Shown here in pieces: positions 1-8,772 of a stretch of DNA of 64,000 nucleotides (its first letter is position 1; every line of letters begins with the position of its first letter). Source of the stretch: Fervidobacterium sp. (GTDB lineage Bacteria > Thermotogota > Thermotogae > Thermotogales > Fervidobacteriaceae); the NCBI GenBank assembly GCA_026419195.1, contig JANZZV010000005.1, forward strand, positions 1-64,000. Reading direction: 5' to 3'. The position numbers and the translations under genes are program-made. The notes below the pieces were generated by a model, which saw only the letters and a program-made list of their open reading frames with translations, was not told the DNA's origin and searched no databases.

Positions 1-647
1 CTGAAGTCTTCGTGAAGAGAGATATCGGCAAGGTTGTTGAGAGTAGAGAAAACACCAGCTTTTGTGTATTTGGTTATACCTGTGAGAAAAACAAAGCGAA
101 GGTATTTGTCAAGACTTTTGATTTTTGTGTACACTTGTCTGAGGATATCTCTCATTTGTTTGGCTTTATCTTTGTCTGATATGTGATCAAGTATTGGCTT
201 TTCGTATTCGTCTATCAATAATACCACTTGTTTATTGTATTTGTAATACAAATCTTCGATTAACTCTGAAAATCTTCCATCATATGTATTTCTTTTCAAG
301 TTGATATTATATTGCTGTGCAAGGAAACAAATTTCATCATCAAGCGATTGTTTGAATAAATCAGTATCTTCTGTGTTCAGTCTGTTCATATCCAACCTAA
401 CCACAGGAAAGCTTTCCCAATCCCATTTGTCATATATCCATGTGTCTATAAATAATCCTTTTTCTCCTTTAAACAAATACTCAAGCACACTCACAAGTAA
501 ACTCTTCCCAAATCTTCTTGGGCGAGATAGGAATATGTATTCACTATCTCTTATCATTTCGTACACATACTTTGTTTTGTCTACGTATATATAACCTTCT
601 TCTATCATTTTTCGAAAGTCACTTATTCCAATAGGTAAATTTTTCAT
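1..647 (-). CDS. AAA-ATPase-like protein (AAA-ATPase_like/DUF1703 type), C-terminus cut by window edge
   Basis: The reading frame opens at an ATG ending at 647, behind the strong site AAGAGGTGG, and continues past base 1, so only the first 215 codons are present. It starts MKNLPIGISDFRKMIEEGYI and has a P-loop-like RPRRFGKS near residue 43-50 and a Walker B-like VVLLIDEYEKP near residue 141-151. This is the layout of the predicted AAA-ATPase family that usually carries a DUF1703 nuclease-like C-terminus. The family is common and often multicopy in Thermotogota. Its biological role is not established. Family assignment is confident; function is not. Confidence 0.85.
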   Translation of the reverse strand, partial: MKNLPIGISDFRKMIEEGYIYVDKTKYVYEMIRDSEYIFLSRPRRFGKSLLVSVLEYLFKGEKGLFIDTWIYDKWDWESFPVVRLDMNRLNTEDTDLFKQSLDDEICFLAQQYNINLKRNTYDGRFSELIEDLYYKYNKQVVLLIDEYEKPILDHISDKDKAKQMRDILRQVYTKIKSLDKYLRFVFLTGITKYTKAGVFSTLNNLADISLHEDF

Positions 648-687
648 CTTACCACCTCTTTTGTATTTTCAAGCATATTATATCACA

Positions 688-714
688 AAAAAACCGACCT
701 TTCGGTCGGTTTTA
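688..714 (-). terminator. Rho-independent terminator after glf
   Basis: AAAACCGACC and GGTCGGTTTT form a perfect 10-bp stem around a 4-base TTTC loop. It lies 27-53 bases beyond the stop codon of the minus-strand mutase gene. The A/T flanks would give a U-tract on either strand. It separates the sugar cluster from the ATPase gene. Confidence 0.85.
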
Positions 715-740
715 AATTCTTATGCAAGCTGTATTTGTAG

Positions 741-1865
741 TCATTTAAGTACCGAATTTACTTTCTCAATTGCTCGCTCGATTACTTGGTCCATATTGTA
801 ATATTTGTACTCAGCAAGTCTTCCCACAAATATATACTCTCTTGTTTTTTCAAGTTCTTCCACTTGTTTTATATACTTTTCTCTTCTTTCCATGTTCTCT
901 TTCGTCATCACTATGTAATATGGTTCACCTTTCGATAATGGATATTCGTAACACACCACCGTTTTCTCACTTTTTTCTCCTAAAAAGTGTTTGTATTCCG
1001 TTATTCTCGTCCAATCATATTCATTTGGATAATTCACCACCGCTACCGGCTGGTAGTATTCTTTCTCCACTTGCTCGAGTTCCAATCTTAGTGATCTGTA
1101 CTCCAATTCACCGTACATATAATCGAAAAATCTGTCTAATTCCCCTGTGTACACTGTTAATTTTGCTTTGAACAAGTCTCGCACTTCAAAATAATCCACT
1201 CCCAGCATTAAGGATATGTTTTTATGCTCGAGCATTTTTTCTACCATCTTCGTATAACCTTGTTTTGGTATACCTTGGTACTTATCCGAAAAATACCTAT
1301 CATCTCTGTTTGTTCTTATAGGTATTCTCTTTGCTACATCTGGCGCAAGCTCTTCTGGATCTTTCTCCCATTGTTTGATTGTGTAATTCTTGAAAAATAA
1401 CTCATATAACCTTTCCCCCACTTGTGATACAACAACATCTCTGAAGTTTTTAGCTGGAGTGTTGAACTTCGACTTTTTGACTTCCTTTTCAAGAAACTCT
1501 TCAACTTCATAAGTTGCGATATTAATACCAAAAACTTGAGCAAGTGTATCACGGTTGATAGGAAAAGGCACAAGCTTCCCTTCAACATAGCTTAATACTT
1601 TGTGCTGGTAGTAATGAAACCTCGTGAATCGATTGACAAAATCCCAGACTTGCTTGCTATTAGTATGAAATATATGGGGGCCATAGGTATGGATGGTAAT
1701 ACCATTTTCGTCTTTGAAATCATGACAATGTCCGGCAATGTGCTTATGTTTTTCAATAACTAAAACCTTGTAACCCGCTTCTGCCAAGATACGTGCCGAA
1801 GTTGCTCCAGATAAACCTGCTCCAACTACTATTACGTCAAACAAACACCTCACCTCTTTCTTCAA
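741..1865 (-). CDS. glf: UDP-galactopyranose mutase
   Basis: This flavoenzyme interconverts UDP-galactopyranose and UDP-galactofuranose, the donor for galactofuranose in surface glycans. The 374-aa length is normal for the family. An N-terminal FAD-binding Rossmann motif, VIVVGAGLSGATSARI (residues 11-26), is followed by an E-K-rich strand (VLVIEKHKHIAGHC) and the mutase signature YGPHIFHT near residue 61. The C-terminal part keeps the expected EYKHF and GRLAEYKYYNMDQ segments. It is the last minus-strand gene of the sugar island and ends at a good terminator. A possible user of its product, a galactofuranosyltransferase-like gene, lies at 38449-39510. The start could also be the leucine codon at residue 8, since homologues begin close to FDVIVVG. 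Confidence 0.95.
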   Translation of the reverse strand: MKKEVRCLFDVIVVGAGLSGATSARILAEAGYKVLVIEKHKHIAGHCHDFKDENGITIHTYGPHIFHTNSKQVWDFVNRFTRFHYYQHKVLSYVEGKLVPFPINRDTLAQVFGINIATYEVEEFLEKEVKKSKFNTPAKNFRDVVVSQVGERLYELFFKNYTIKQWEKDPEELAPDVAKRIPIRTNRDDRYFSDKYQGIPKQGYTKMVEKMLEHKNISLMLGVDYFEVRDLFKAKLTVYTGELDRFFDYMYGELEYRSLRLELEQVEKEYYQPVAVVNYPNEYDWTRITEYKHFLGEKSEKTVVCYEYPLSKGEPYYIVMTKENMERREKYIKQVEELEKTREYIFVGRLAEYKYYNMDQVIERAIEKVNSVLK

Positions 1866-1907
1866 AAATTCACACTTTGAAATTTGCTATCAAAATTATA
1901 CCTTCTC

Positions 1908-2515
1908 TTAGCAATTGGATTTTCGTAGTGAGCACTTTGTTTTGTTCATGAACAAAATTACCTGCAAAGCACATACTACTACCTTCAACCCCACCTTAGT
2001 TACCACTTTTATCAAAGTATACGGTGTAAATCAACACTTGTGATCACTATTTATCACTTCCATACCTCTCATGGCATATTCAAAATTAGAAATTCTGAAT
2101 GCACTTGTTGTTGTGAGAATCATAATAATCACATATATTTTGAAATTTTACCTTAACTTGATTGATAAAAATTACAGGATTATCAACGTCTTCTATAGTT
2201 TCTGGAAGAACTACATAATCCCATTTAACCTCCGAAAACGCTTCCGGTAAGTCATCAACTAAAACGTCCAGAGAATAAACATTATCAATATTGTACTTAG
2301 TTTTAACAAACTCAATAGCATCACAGTTAGTATCTTTCCAAAACATCTTTTAGCAACATTTATCAATTGCTTGTGTAAATATTGATCATTCTTAACTTTA
2401 CTTTCTATTCTCTACAAATGATCTGCAAAACCAATATGAACCTCATTCTTTCCTGTGCAAATTCTCTCAAGAAACTCTACACGAGTCATATAAGGTTGGT
2501 CTGGAAAGCTTATAT
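1908..2515 (-). pseudogene. Decayed SAM-dependent methyltransferase of the glycan-cluster type
   Basis: No intact frame exists, but conceptual translation across three frames recovers a methyltransferase. It begins near PYMTRVEFLERI (about 2500), then EVHIGFADHL followed by an in-frame TAG at 2412-2414. The next pieces are FVKTKYNIDNVYSLDVLVDDLP, WDYVVLPETIEDVDNPVIFI, SAFRISNFEYAMRGMEVINSD, then FTPYTLIKVVTKVGLKV after a TGA at 2031-2033, where homologues have tryptophan. The frame changes near 2337 and near 2120. Such enzymes are typical of glycosyltransferase clusters and often sit next to or fused to glycosyltransferases. At least four independent lesions make it a real pseudogene rather than a sequencing error. 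Confidence 0.75.
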
Positions 2516-2519
2516 TTTT

Positions 2520-2900
2520 ATATTTAGACCTTTTGAAAACACTTTATCTTCTTGCTATTGCTTCTATAATATTGTATGGATGACCTTCATGAATACTAGT
2601 TGATAGGACGTAATTTCTATATCCGAGAAAATCGTTTACATTCTTTACAAAACCATAAAACTTGATACTTTCTAAAAGTTTATTTTATTCGCAAAATAAT
2701 CTAAATAATTAATCCATCTGACTCCTTCTCCTGCCTCCAATACTCAACCTGATATGTGGAGTTTGTATCTCTTGTCAACTTTCCTATTCAGGTATTCAAA
2801 AACTTGCAACTAAGCAACTGGACATTTTTTGTAACTAATGTTCGCAATAATTGCTATATCATAACCATTTCCCCTGTTTTTAAATCTAAACTTGCTCAAG
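2520..2900 (-). pseudogene. Decayed GT4-type glycosyltransferase fragment
   Basis: Fragments in several minus-strand frames match the C-terminal half of a retaining GT-B glycosyltransferase. In order they are YDIAIIANISYKK, VFEYLNRKVDKRYKLHISG, WINYLDYFANKI, LLESIKFYGFVKNVNDFLGY and NYVLSTSIHEGHPYNIIEAIA. The last is the acceptor-side E-x7-E motif of GT4 enzymes. A TGA follows LHISG, the frame changes near 2676, and a TAA at about 2545 follows EAIARR. It lies between a TPR fragment and the methyltransferase remnant. The three may have been one multidomain glycosylation protein or adjacent genes. Confidence 0.7.
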
Positions 2901-2995
2901 TCAACTTCGCTTTGTACGGTTTGTATATCTTAATTTTAGAATAGACACTTTGATGGAAGGCAGTTAAGACAGTTAAAATATTCTGAATGTGTTTG

Positions 2996-3205
2996 CTAAC
3001 CAATCCGATTGATTTCTAAAACCTCTTCGAACATATTCTTTGCCGAATCAAGATTGCCTTTGTAAAAATATACAATTCCAAGAGCGTTATATTTTTGTAA
3101 AGTATCAGAAAAGTGTTCAGTTAATTGTTTGGCTTTTGAAAAGTTCTTTCTAATGATTTCCTCGTTTATCACGCTTTCTATGTTCATTTCCGTATCTCCA
3201 TTCAA
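2996..3205 (-). pseudogene. TPR-domain fragment related to the TPR-glycosyltransferase at 7191-8627
   Basis: This 69-codon frame contains KYNALGIVYFYKGNLDSAKNMFEEVLEINRIG. The gene at 7191-8627 has the matching NALGIIFYYTGNLEKSYESFLKVLELDPF at its own N-terminus. The frame stops straight after one TPR unit, and glycosyltransferase remnants follow in other frames. I read it as the broken 5' end of a paralogue rather than a complete small gene. It sits 3 bases beyond the stop of the acetyltransferase gene, so it was probably co-transcribed with it. Confidence 0.6.
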
Positions 3206-3208
3206 CTT

Positions 3209-3718
3209 TTAATTTTTCGAGTCCTGTCTGAAAATAGCCATTCTCAAGACATTCCTCCACTTTCCATCTTTAAAAACTTCTTCAATAAGTGTGCCTTCAA
3301 TTACAAAACCTAACTTTTGGAATAATTTAACTGCTTTAACATTTTCTTCCATGGTATACAAGTATATTTTCCTTATAGGGAGATTTCGAAAAACATAATC
3401 AATTATAATCGAACCAGCCTTATAAGCTAAACCCATACCTCTGAAATTTTTATGTATGTGGATTCCGAATTCACATTTTTGATTTCTGTAATCTATATTT
3501 GTTATCCTCACACGGCCAACTCGTTGTCCTTTATATTCTATTATCATGTCGATGTCCTTTTCTTTTTTCTTTAACCAATCTATATGTTCAAAGTCGTATA
3601 AAGGGTAATCACTGAAGTAACTTAATGAATCGTCAAGATCGTTTCTAAGTTCAAGCACGAAATTCGTGTCTTCCAAACTCAGTGGTCTTAAGCAGATATT
3701 TTCATTGCAAATCAACAT
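3209..3718 (-). CDS. GNAT-family N-acetyltransferase (RimJ/RimL-like), probably acting on a sugar nucleotide
   Basis: The protein has the GNAT fold. ICLRPLSLEDTNFVLELRN at the start is the usual RimJ-like beginning, EFGIHIHKNFRGMGLAYKAG near residues 86-105 holds the acetyl-CoA loop, and AVKLFQKLGFVIEGT near 133-147 is the C-terminal signature. Located directly after a sugar aminotransferase and an SDR enzyme, it most likely acetylates an amino-sugar nucleotide, as PseH or FdtC-type enzymes do; this is inference. GGGAGG lies just upstream of the ATG at 3718. A further in-frame ATG at 3730 lacks a ribosome site, so the shorter form is preferred although the spacing (3-4 bases) is tight. Confidence 0.85.
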   Translation of the reverse strand: MLICNENICLRPLSLEDTNFVLELRNDLDDSLSYFSDYPLYDFEHIDWLKKKEKDIDMIIEYKGQRVGRVRITNIDYRNQKCEFGIHIHKNFRGMGLAYKAGSIIIDYVFRNLPIRKIYLYTMEENVKAVKLFQKLGFVIEGTLIEEVFKDGKWRNVLRMAIFRQDSKN

Positions 3719-3751
3719 TCTCCCTCCCATTACTTAATACCATAGTGTTAT

Positions 3752-4852
3752 TTAAACTTTGTACTTCTCTAGCGTTCTTGCTATGTAGGCTATATCTTCA
3801 TAATCTAATTTACTGTGCATGGGTAACGCAAGTCCTCTGTCCGCTGATACTATGGAATTTTGGTAATTATAATCTTGTAAGTCGTACTTTCTTTTGTAGT
3901 AAGGTTCTCGATGAACAGCATATGCTCCGTAGTTTGATTCGATTCCATTTGCTCTCAGGTATTCTATCAAAGAATTTCTATTAATTCTTTCGTCAAGTAA
4001 GACATGATACGTTTGCCATATGTGGGTTCCATAAAGTGGTTCATACGGTAATTTTATCCAAGGTATTTCCTTCAAAAAATTGGTGTAGATTTCAGCTAAC
4101 AGTCTCCGTTTTTGTATTATCGACTCAAGTTTTTTCATTTGAACGATACCGATAGCTCCTTGAATATTTGTTAGCCTATAATTCAACCCGGCAATTTCGA
4201 AAGTAACTTTTCCATCCCTAATTTTAATACCGTGGTTTCTCAACAAACTTACTTTTTCAGCAACCTTTTCATCGTTTGTTGCAACAAGTCCTCCTTCGCC
4301 TGTAGTTATATTTTTTCTTGGGTGCAAACTAAAACATCCTACATGACCGATAGTACCAACCTTTTTACCGTTAAAATCACTACCGAGCGCGCAAGCAGCG
4401 TCTTCTATAACTTTTAAATTGTACTTGTCTGCAATATCCATGATTTTATCCATCCTAGCCGGGCATCCAAATTCATGAACAACAATAATAGCTTTTGTTT
4501 TTTCTGTTATTTTGTTCGTTATTTTTTCAGGATCAATGTTAAACGTTGAGATATCCACATCGACAAATTGACACTTAGCGCCAATCATTTCTACAACATT
4601 CGCAGTTGCTGGAAAGGTGAAATCCGGAACTATAACTTCATCTCCTTGAGATATACCAAGTGCCAAAAGGGCAAGGTGTAATGCAGCTGTGCCATTGCTT
4701 ACAGCTAGCACATGCTTCACATTCAGATATCTTTTGACCATATTTTCAAACTCATATACTTTATCGCCTTGAATAAGCCAACCACTCTCTAAAACTTTTT
4801 TAATTTCCGCAAGTTCCTCTTCACCAACGTCTGGAGCGCTTAGTTTAATCAT
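3752..4852 (-). CDS. DegT/DnrJ/EryC1/StrS-family PLP-dependent sugar aminotransferase
   Basis: This 366-aa protein is a full-length member of the family that transfers an amino group from glutamate to keto-sugar nucleotides. SNGTAALHLAL (residues 52-62) binds the PLP phosphate, EDAACALG (150-157) stacks on the ring, and FSLHPRKNITTGEGG contains the Schiff-base Lys180. The start codon overlaps the stop of the SDR gene by 4 bases (ATGA), so the two are translationally coupled and probably act in sequence. The substrate would be the 4-keto sugar made by the SDR enzyme. Similar enzymes make bacillosamine, perosamine, viosamine or Ara4N precursors; the exact sugar cannot be told from sequence. Confidence 0.93.
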   Translation of the reverse strand: MIKLSAPDVGEEELAEIKKVLESGWLIQGDKVYEFENMVKRYLNVKHVLAVSNGTAALHLALLALGISQGDEVIVPDFTFPATANVVEMIGAKCQFVDVDISTFNIDPEKITNKITEKTKAIIVVHEFGCPARMDKIMDIADKYNLKVIEDAACALGSDFNGKKVGTIGHVGCFSLHPRKNITTGEGGLVATNDEKVAEKVSLLRNHGIKIRDGKVTFEIAGLNYRLTNIQGAIGIVQMKKLESIIQKRRLLAEIYTNFLKEIPWIKLPYEPLYGTHIWQTYHVLLDERINRNSLIEYLRANGIESNYGAYAVHREPYYKRKYDLQDYNYQNSIVSADRGLALPMHSKLDYEDIAYIARTLEKYKV

Positions 4853-5811
4853 CCCAACATCTTCTCCCTATACCAATCTATTGTTTTCTTGAGCCCTTCT
4901 TCAAGATCGATTTTCGGTTCAAAACCAAGCAAATTTTTAGCTTTTTCAATGCTTGGTATTCGCAACTCTACATCAACATACGTTTTTGGAACATGTACAA
5001 TATCTGATCTTGAGCCAGAGATTTCTTTTATTAATCTTGCAAGCATTCTCACAGTAACTGTACCCCTTGGATTCCCTATGTTAAAAGCTTGTCCAACCGC
5101 TTGCTCTTTTTCCAAACTTAGGAGAACTCCATCTACGAAATCATCAATATAACACCAAGATCTAATCTGGTCACCATCACCATGGATTTCTAAGGTTTCA
5201 TTTCTAAGCGCTCGACAAACGAACTTATGAATTGCCCCTTCACCAACCTGACCAGGACCGTATACGTTGAATGGTCTAATTATGACCACAGGTATTTTGT
5301 ATTCTTTATAATACGCATAACACAAATGCTCGCTGGCGAGTTTAGAAACAGAATAAGTCCATCTTGCTTCTCCAACAGTTGATAAACTGCTTTGTGCATC
5401 ATCCCCTACCTTGTAAGCGTAAGAACCAAAGACTTCTGAAGTTGAGAAATTTAAAAATCTGTGCAGTTGAAGTTCTTTTACTGCTTCAAGTACGTTATAT
5501 GTACCAACAATATTAATCTGCATCGTTTTGACTGGATATTTTATCACCGTATCTACACCTGCAATGGCAGCTAAGTGAATAATTACATTTGGTTTGAAAT
5601 CGTCTATCACAGATTTTAAAAAACCAAAATTAACCACATCGCCTTGTACGAGTTTCACATTTGGAGAATCAGTAATAAACGAATCTTTCATAGAATTTCT
5701 CCACAAATTATCATACAAAACGATCTCGTTCTTTTCATACAATCTTTCCGCAATTTTGGTACCTATGAATCCAGCACCACCGGTTATGAAAATTTTCTTA
5801 CCCTCTATCAA
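4849..5811 (-). CDS. NAD-dependent epimerase/dehydratase (extended SDR) acting on a sugar nucleotide
   Basis: This extended short-chain dehydrogenase has ITGGAGFIG near its start, the active-site FSTSEVFG, the catalytic Y-x3-K in RWTYSVSKLASEH, and the RPFNVYGPGQ substrate loop. The segments around RWTYSVSK and GDQIRSWCYIDDFVDG resemble UDP-glucuronate decarboxylase/ArnA-type and UDP-glucose epimerase-type enzymes. A 4-keto product feeding the next-door aminotransferase is plausible but unproven. The ATG at 5820 directly abuts GGAGG and cannot be used well. The TTG at 5811, eight bases from that site, is the better start. The gene overlaps the end of the upstream glycosyltransferase gene. Confidence 0.9.
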   Translation of the reverse strand: MIEGKKIFITGGAGFIGTKIAERLYEKNEIVLYDNLWRNSMKDSFITDSPNVKLVQGDVVNFGFLKSVIDDFKPNVIIHLAAIAGVDTVIKYPVKTMQINIVGTYNVLEAVKELQLHRFLNFSTSEVFGSYAYKVGDDAQSSLSTVGEARWTYSVSKLASEHLCYAYYKEYKIPVVIIRPFNVYGPGQVGEGAIHKFVCRALRNETLEIHGDGDQIRSWCYIDDFVDGVLLSLEKEQAVGQAFNIGNPRGTVTVRMLARLIKEISGSRSDIVHVPKTYVDVELRIPSIEKAKNLLGFEPKIDLEEGLKKTIDWYREKMLG

Positions 5812-7198
5812 ACTTTCCATCCTCCTTCATAATATTGTAGTACAAATGCACTAAATCATACTTTATTTTTTCAATGTCATGATACCTTTCAACGTAGAGT
5901 CTTGCTCTCTTACCAATTTCGGTAAACTCGTTTTTCCTTTTTATCAAATCTTCTAAAACCTCTAAAAGATTATCTGGATTTGCTCTTATTACAGGCAAGT
6001 CTGGAGGATACTTTTCAACAAAATAATCTGGTACAGAAACAACCACAGGCTTGCCTAATGCCATACACTCAATTGCAAGCAATCCATATCCTTCGGAATG
6101 TAATTGATCAATTACCAAATCGGCTTTCATATATATTTTTTTAGCTTCACTATGTGGTATTCCTTTAATCAAAATGAATTCTATAGGGTACTTTTCTTTC
6201 AATTTTTCAACAACAGAAGTTATTGTTTCCGTACCTTTTATCTCTGGACTTGTAGGTGCATGCGCAATGATTATTTTCTCCCCAGGTTCTTTCAAACTAT
6301 AAGGATATATACTCAGATTAATAGCCTGAGGTAGAAAATGTGTGCGTTTAAAATAACCTTTTACATATTCTGAAAGTGTAAATTCAACAATGCAATGATC
6401 AATATACTTTGACACAAAGTCCAATCTTTTTAAAACTAACTCATCCCGTTCTTTTACCCTTGCGTAAGGATTGAATTCCAAAGCCTTAGACAAAGTTCTG
6501 ACATCTGAACCCCAATACTGCATTAAAGAAGTTTTACCTATGGACTTAAGAAAAGGTAAATCAGCGTTTTGAGGGTGAAGGCTTGAACCAAAATGAAAAT
6601 GAAAGATATCAAAAGAATTTATAAATTGATTTATGATGTCGTTATCAACCTTACCGATTTCAATATTATAATCACTCTTGTATCCTAAATAAGTTGGAAA
6701 ATAGTTCAACGATCTTGCAAATATTCCCATACTTTTTAATCCAGAAACGTAAGTATACATCTGGTTGGCTATTTCTATTGTTCCATGCAAGATTCTAAGT
6801 TTGTGTGTTTTCAAATCCTCAATAAAACTTTTTGCTTTCAAAACTTCCGGATATTTTTTCGAAAACGCAGTAACAATTGCATCCCTTAAGGATAGTTTTT
6901 TAGATAAAAAGATGGTTCGCACGAAAGATTCATTTGCCTTTTCTTGTTCGCCACTTAAATCCTGTACAATGCCTTTTAATAACACATAAGGTAGAAAGTA
7001 TTCATTTTCCTGCAATTTTTCAAACTTTTCTTTTGCTCTTTGAAAGCTACCCTTTCTCAAATCAATAGATATATCAAGAATATCATGCCTGTAATTGTTA
7101 AGATCAATATTATTGCAAATAAAGCTCTTTATATCTTCGTCTGAAGAAAGCTCGCAAACCTTCTGAAAGTTCGTCAGGAGTTGTGAATGATTACTCAC
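5798..7198 (-). CDS. GT4-like (GT-B) glycosyltransferase with N-terminal helical repeat region
   Basis: The 466-aa protein has a helical, TPR-like N-terminal third (about residues 1-130). A GT-B glycosyltransferase follows, with DIFHFHFGSS near 197-206, QYWGSDVR near 227-234, HAPTSPEIKGTE near 313-324 and the donor-site motif SEGYGLLAIECMALGKPVV near 368-386, where Glu369 and Glu377 fit the E-x7-E pair. The start is GTG at 7198, seven bases after GAGGTG, and overlaps the upstream gene by 8 bases. It probably builds the glycan made by this cluster, possibly on flagellin. Donor and acceptor are unknown. Confidence 0.88.
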   Translation of the reverse strand: MSNHSQLLTNFQKVCELSSDEDIKSFICNNIDLNNYRHDILDISIDLRKGSFQRAKEKFEKLQENEYFLPYVLLKGIVQDLSGEQEKANESFVRTIFLSKKLSLRDAIVTAFSKKYPEVLKAKSFIEDLKTHKLRILHGTIEIANQMYTYVSGLKSMGIFARSLNYFPTYLGYKSDYNIEIGKVDNDIINQFINSFDIFHFHFGSSLHPQNADLPFLKSIGKTSLMQYWGSDVRTLSKALEFNPYARVKERDELVLKRLDFVSKYIDHCIVEFTLSEYVKGYFKRTHFLPQAINLSIYPYSLKEPGEKIIIAHAPTSPEIKGTETITSVVEKLKEKYPIEFILIKGIPHSEAKKIYMKADLVIDQLHSEGYGLLAIECMALGKPVVVSVPDYFVEKYPPDLPVIRANPDNLLEVLEDLIKRKNEFTEIGKRARLYVERYHDIEKIKYDLVHLYYNIMKEDGKFDRG

Positions 7199-8627
7199 TA
7201 TATCTCACCTCATCCGATAAATGTGATGAACATGTTTTTGTTAAAACATATAAAATCATCTCCGAGAACAACTCATCTTCATCTATTTGCTCAATTAAAT
7301 TTATAATACTTTCAATCTCTCTTTCAAGTGGATAATTTTCTTCGACGAATTCTCTCAAAATAACCGGATTCAAGTCTTTCAAAATTATTTTTGAAACAAC
7401 TTCTTCAATCGAGCCAAAAACACATTCTTTCGGAAGGTTCTGACCTATAATCTCATTGGCTTCGTATACAAATGTTGGTAGTCCCATTGCCATAGACAAG
7501 AGGATAAAGTAACTAATTTCTTCCGAAAAGGTATAAAAAATCGCGACATCCTTGTCGATTAAAAAATCATAGAAACTTTCACTAACAGGTGATAAGAAAA
7601 ACGTGTTGTCAAGATTGTATTTCTTCAGCCAAATTTTCATAGCTTTTATAACTTCAACGGGAGAGTTTTCCGGCACCTTTAGGTAGAACTCAAATTCACC
7701 TTTTTCAGAAAGTTTCTTAGCAATTTCAAGCAAACTAAGCAGCCCGAGGTAACTCATATCACATATAAGCGCGATCTTTTTATTTGACCTTTTCGAAAAC
7801 ACTATCTCAGATAAGTTAACGCATTTTTCTATAGTAACTCTCGGAATAGAAAGCACTTCCTCATATCTTTCTTCATAAAATTTTCTAACAACATTACTTG
7901 AAAAAATTATTCTATCAATAAAATACCAGTTAATATCATTGACCACAGATCCTCCAACAAGATCGTAAATTCTTACTATAACTTTACGTTCATTTTTTGG
8001 TAACTTTTTCGACACCTCGGCTAATATGTTGTTTACACCTTCAAACCAAATTATATCAGCTTGATTAAAAGATTTCAAAACTTCATCAGCGTTTTTTGGC
8101 AATACGACTTCTACATTGTAGACACCTGATAGCACATTCGATAACTGATAAGAAAAATATCGTTCGTTTGGACTTGCAAAAATTACCATACTCTGTTTTT
8201 TGCTTAGCTGGCTTAAAAGTTTGTTGTATTTTTCGAGAACATTTTCAGCTGCTCCGTATTTGATAGCTTTAGTGTAATAATATGTAGCCATATGTAAATT
8301 TCCTAAGGCCTTTGTTGCATCGGCGGCAAGTTCGTAAACACCGGCAAACTTGTGCTGTGCCCTTAAGGAGAATCTCCAAGCTGATCTGTAATCACCTCTT
8401 TGGTAGGCAAGCTTTGCGAAATTATAAGATGCTGCCGGATGGAAAGGATCCAATTCAAGCACCTTCAGAAAACTTTCGTAAGACTTCTCAAGATTGCCCG
8501 TGTAGTAAAAGATAATACCTAAAGCATTTAACTGGTCAGTTTGAGAGGGTAACGTTTGAGCAAGGTTAATTGCTTTTTCAAATTCTTGGTTGTTCAAGAG
8601 TTGCGAAATTTCGTCAAAGATGTTCAT
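7191..8627 (-). CDS. TPR-domain glycosyltransferase-like protein, first gene of the sugar cluster
   Basis: The 478-aa protein opens with TPR units (NALGIIFYYTGNLEKSYESFLKVLELDPFHPAA split over residues 34-66, and two more to about 130). It continues into a GT-B-like domain: VIFASPNERYFSYQL, ADIIWFEGVNN, IALICDMSYLGLLSLLEIA and FYTFSEEISYFILLSMAMGLPTFVYEA. The last resembles the GT4 C-terminal motif but lacks a clear E-x7-E pair, so activity is uncertain. TPR-glycosyltransferase fusions are common in bacterial protein O-glycosylation. The start has AGGTGAGG at good spacing. A divergent promoter lies at about 8700, back to back with the flagellin promoter. Confidence 0.8.
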   Translation of the reverse strand: MNIFDEISQLLNNQEFEKAINLAQTLPSQTDQLNALGIIFYYTGNLEKSYESFLKVLELDPFHPAASYNFAKLAYQRGDYRSAWRFSLRAQHKFAGVYELAADATKALGNLHMATYYYTKAIKYGAAENVLEKYNKLLSQLSKKQSMVIFASPNERYFSYQLSNVLSGVYNVEVVLPKNADEVLKSFNQADIIWFEGVNNILAEVSKKLPKNERKVIVRIYDLVGGSVVNDINWYFIDRIIFSSNVVRKFYEERYEEVLSIPRVTIEKCVNLSEIVFSKRSNKKIALICDMSYLGLLSLLEIAKKLSEKGEFEFYLKVPENSPVEVIKAMKIWLKKYNLDNTFFLSPVSESFYDFLIDKDVAIFYTFSEEISYFILLSMAMGLPTFVYEANEIIGQNLPKECVFGSIEEVVSKIILKDLNPVILREFVEENYPLEREIESIINLIEQIDEDELFSEMILYVLTKTCSSHLSDEVRYSE

Positions 8628-8695
8628 GTCCGCCTCACCTACCTTTTAATTAGATAAAAAGGCAATTTGTTAAACTATGAAAAGACATTTTAATT

Positions 8696-8704
8696 ATTAT
8701 ATCA
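8696..8704 (-). promoter_or_regulatory. Extended -10 promoter for the sugar cluster
   Basis: On the minus strand the sequence reads TGATATAAT, a TGn extended -10 element with a perfect TATAAT hexamer. It lies about 70 bases upstream of the ATG at 8627. No good -35 hexamer is visible, which is normal for extended -10 promoters. It points away from the flagellin promoter 40 bases farther on. Confidence 0.5.
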
Positions 8705-8738
8705 CATGATCTGCACATTTTGTTGGAAGATAAATTTC

Positions 8739-8765
8739 TAAAGTTTGATATACAAGTTCCGATAA
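8739..8765 (+). promoter_or_regulatory. Sigma-28 (FliA) flagellin promoter
   Basis: TAAAGTTT at 8739-8746, an 11-base spacer and TCCGATAA at 8758-8765 match the classic sigma-28 consensus TAAAGTTT-N11-GCCGATAA at 15 of 16 positions. The element ends about 85 bases before the flagellin start codon. It marks the first flagellin as a late flagellar gene. Confidence 0.88.
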
Positions 8766-8772
8766 TAAAAAT

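Noticed and set aside
2382-2944. Two plus-strand open frames (2382-2603 and 2756-2944)
   Set aside because: They lie opposite the decayed glycosyltransferase and methyltransferase, whose remnants explain the sequence better; neither frame resembles a protein.
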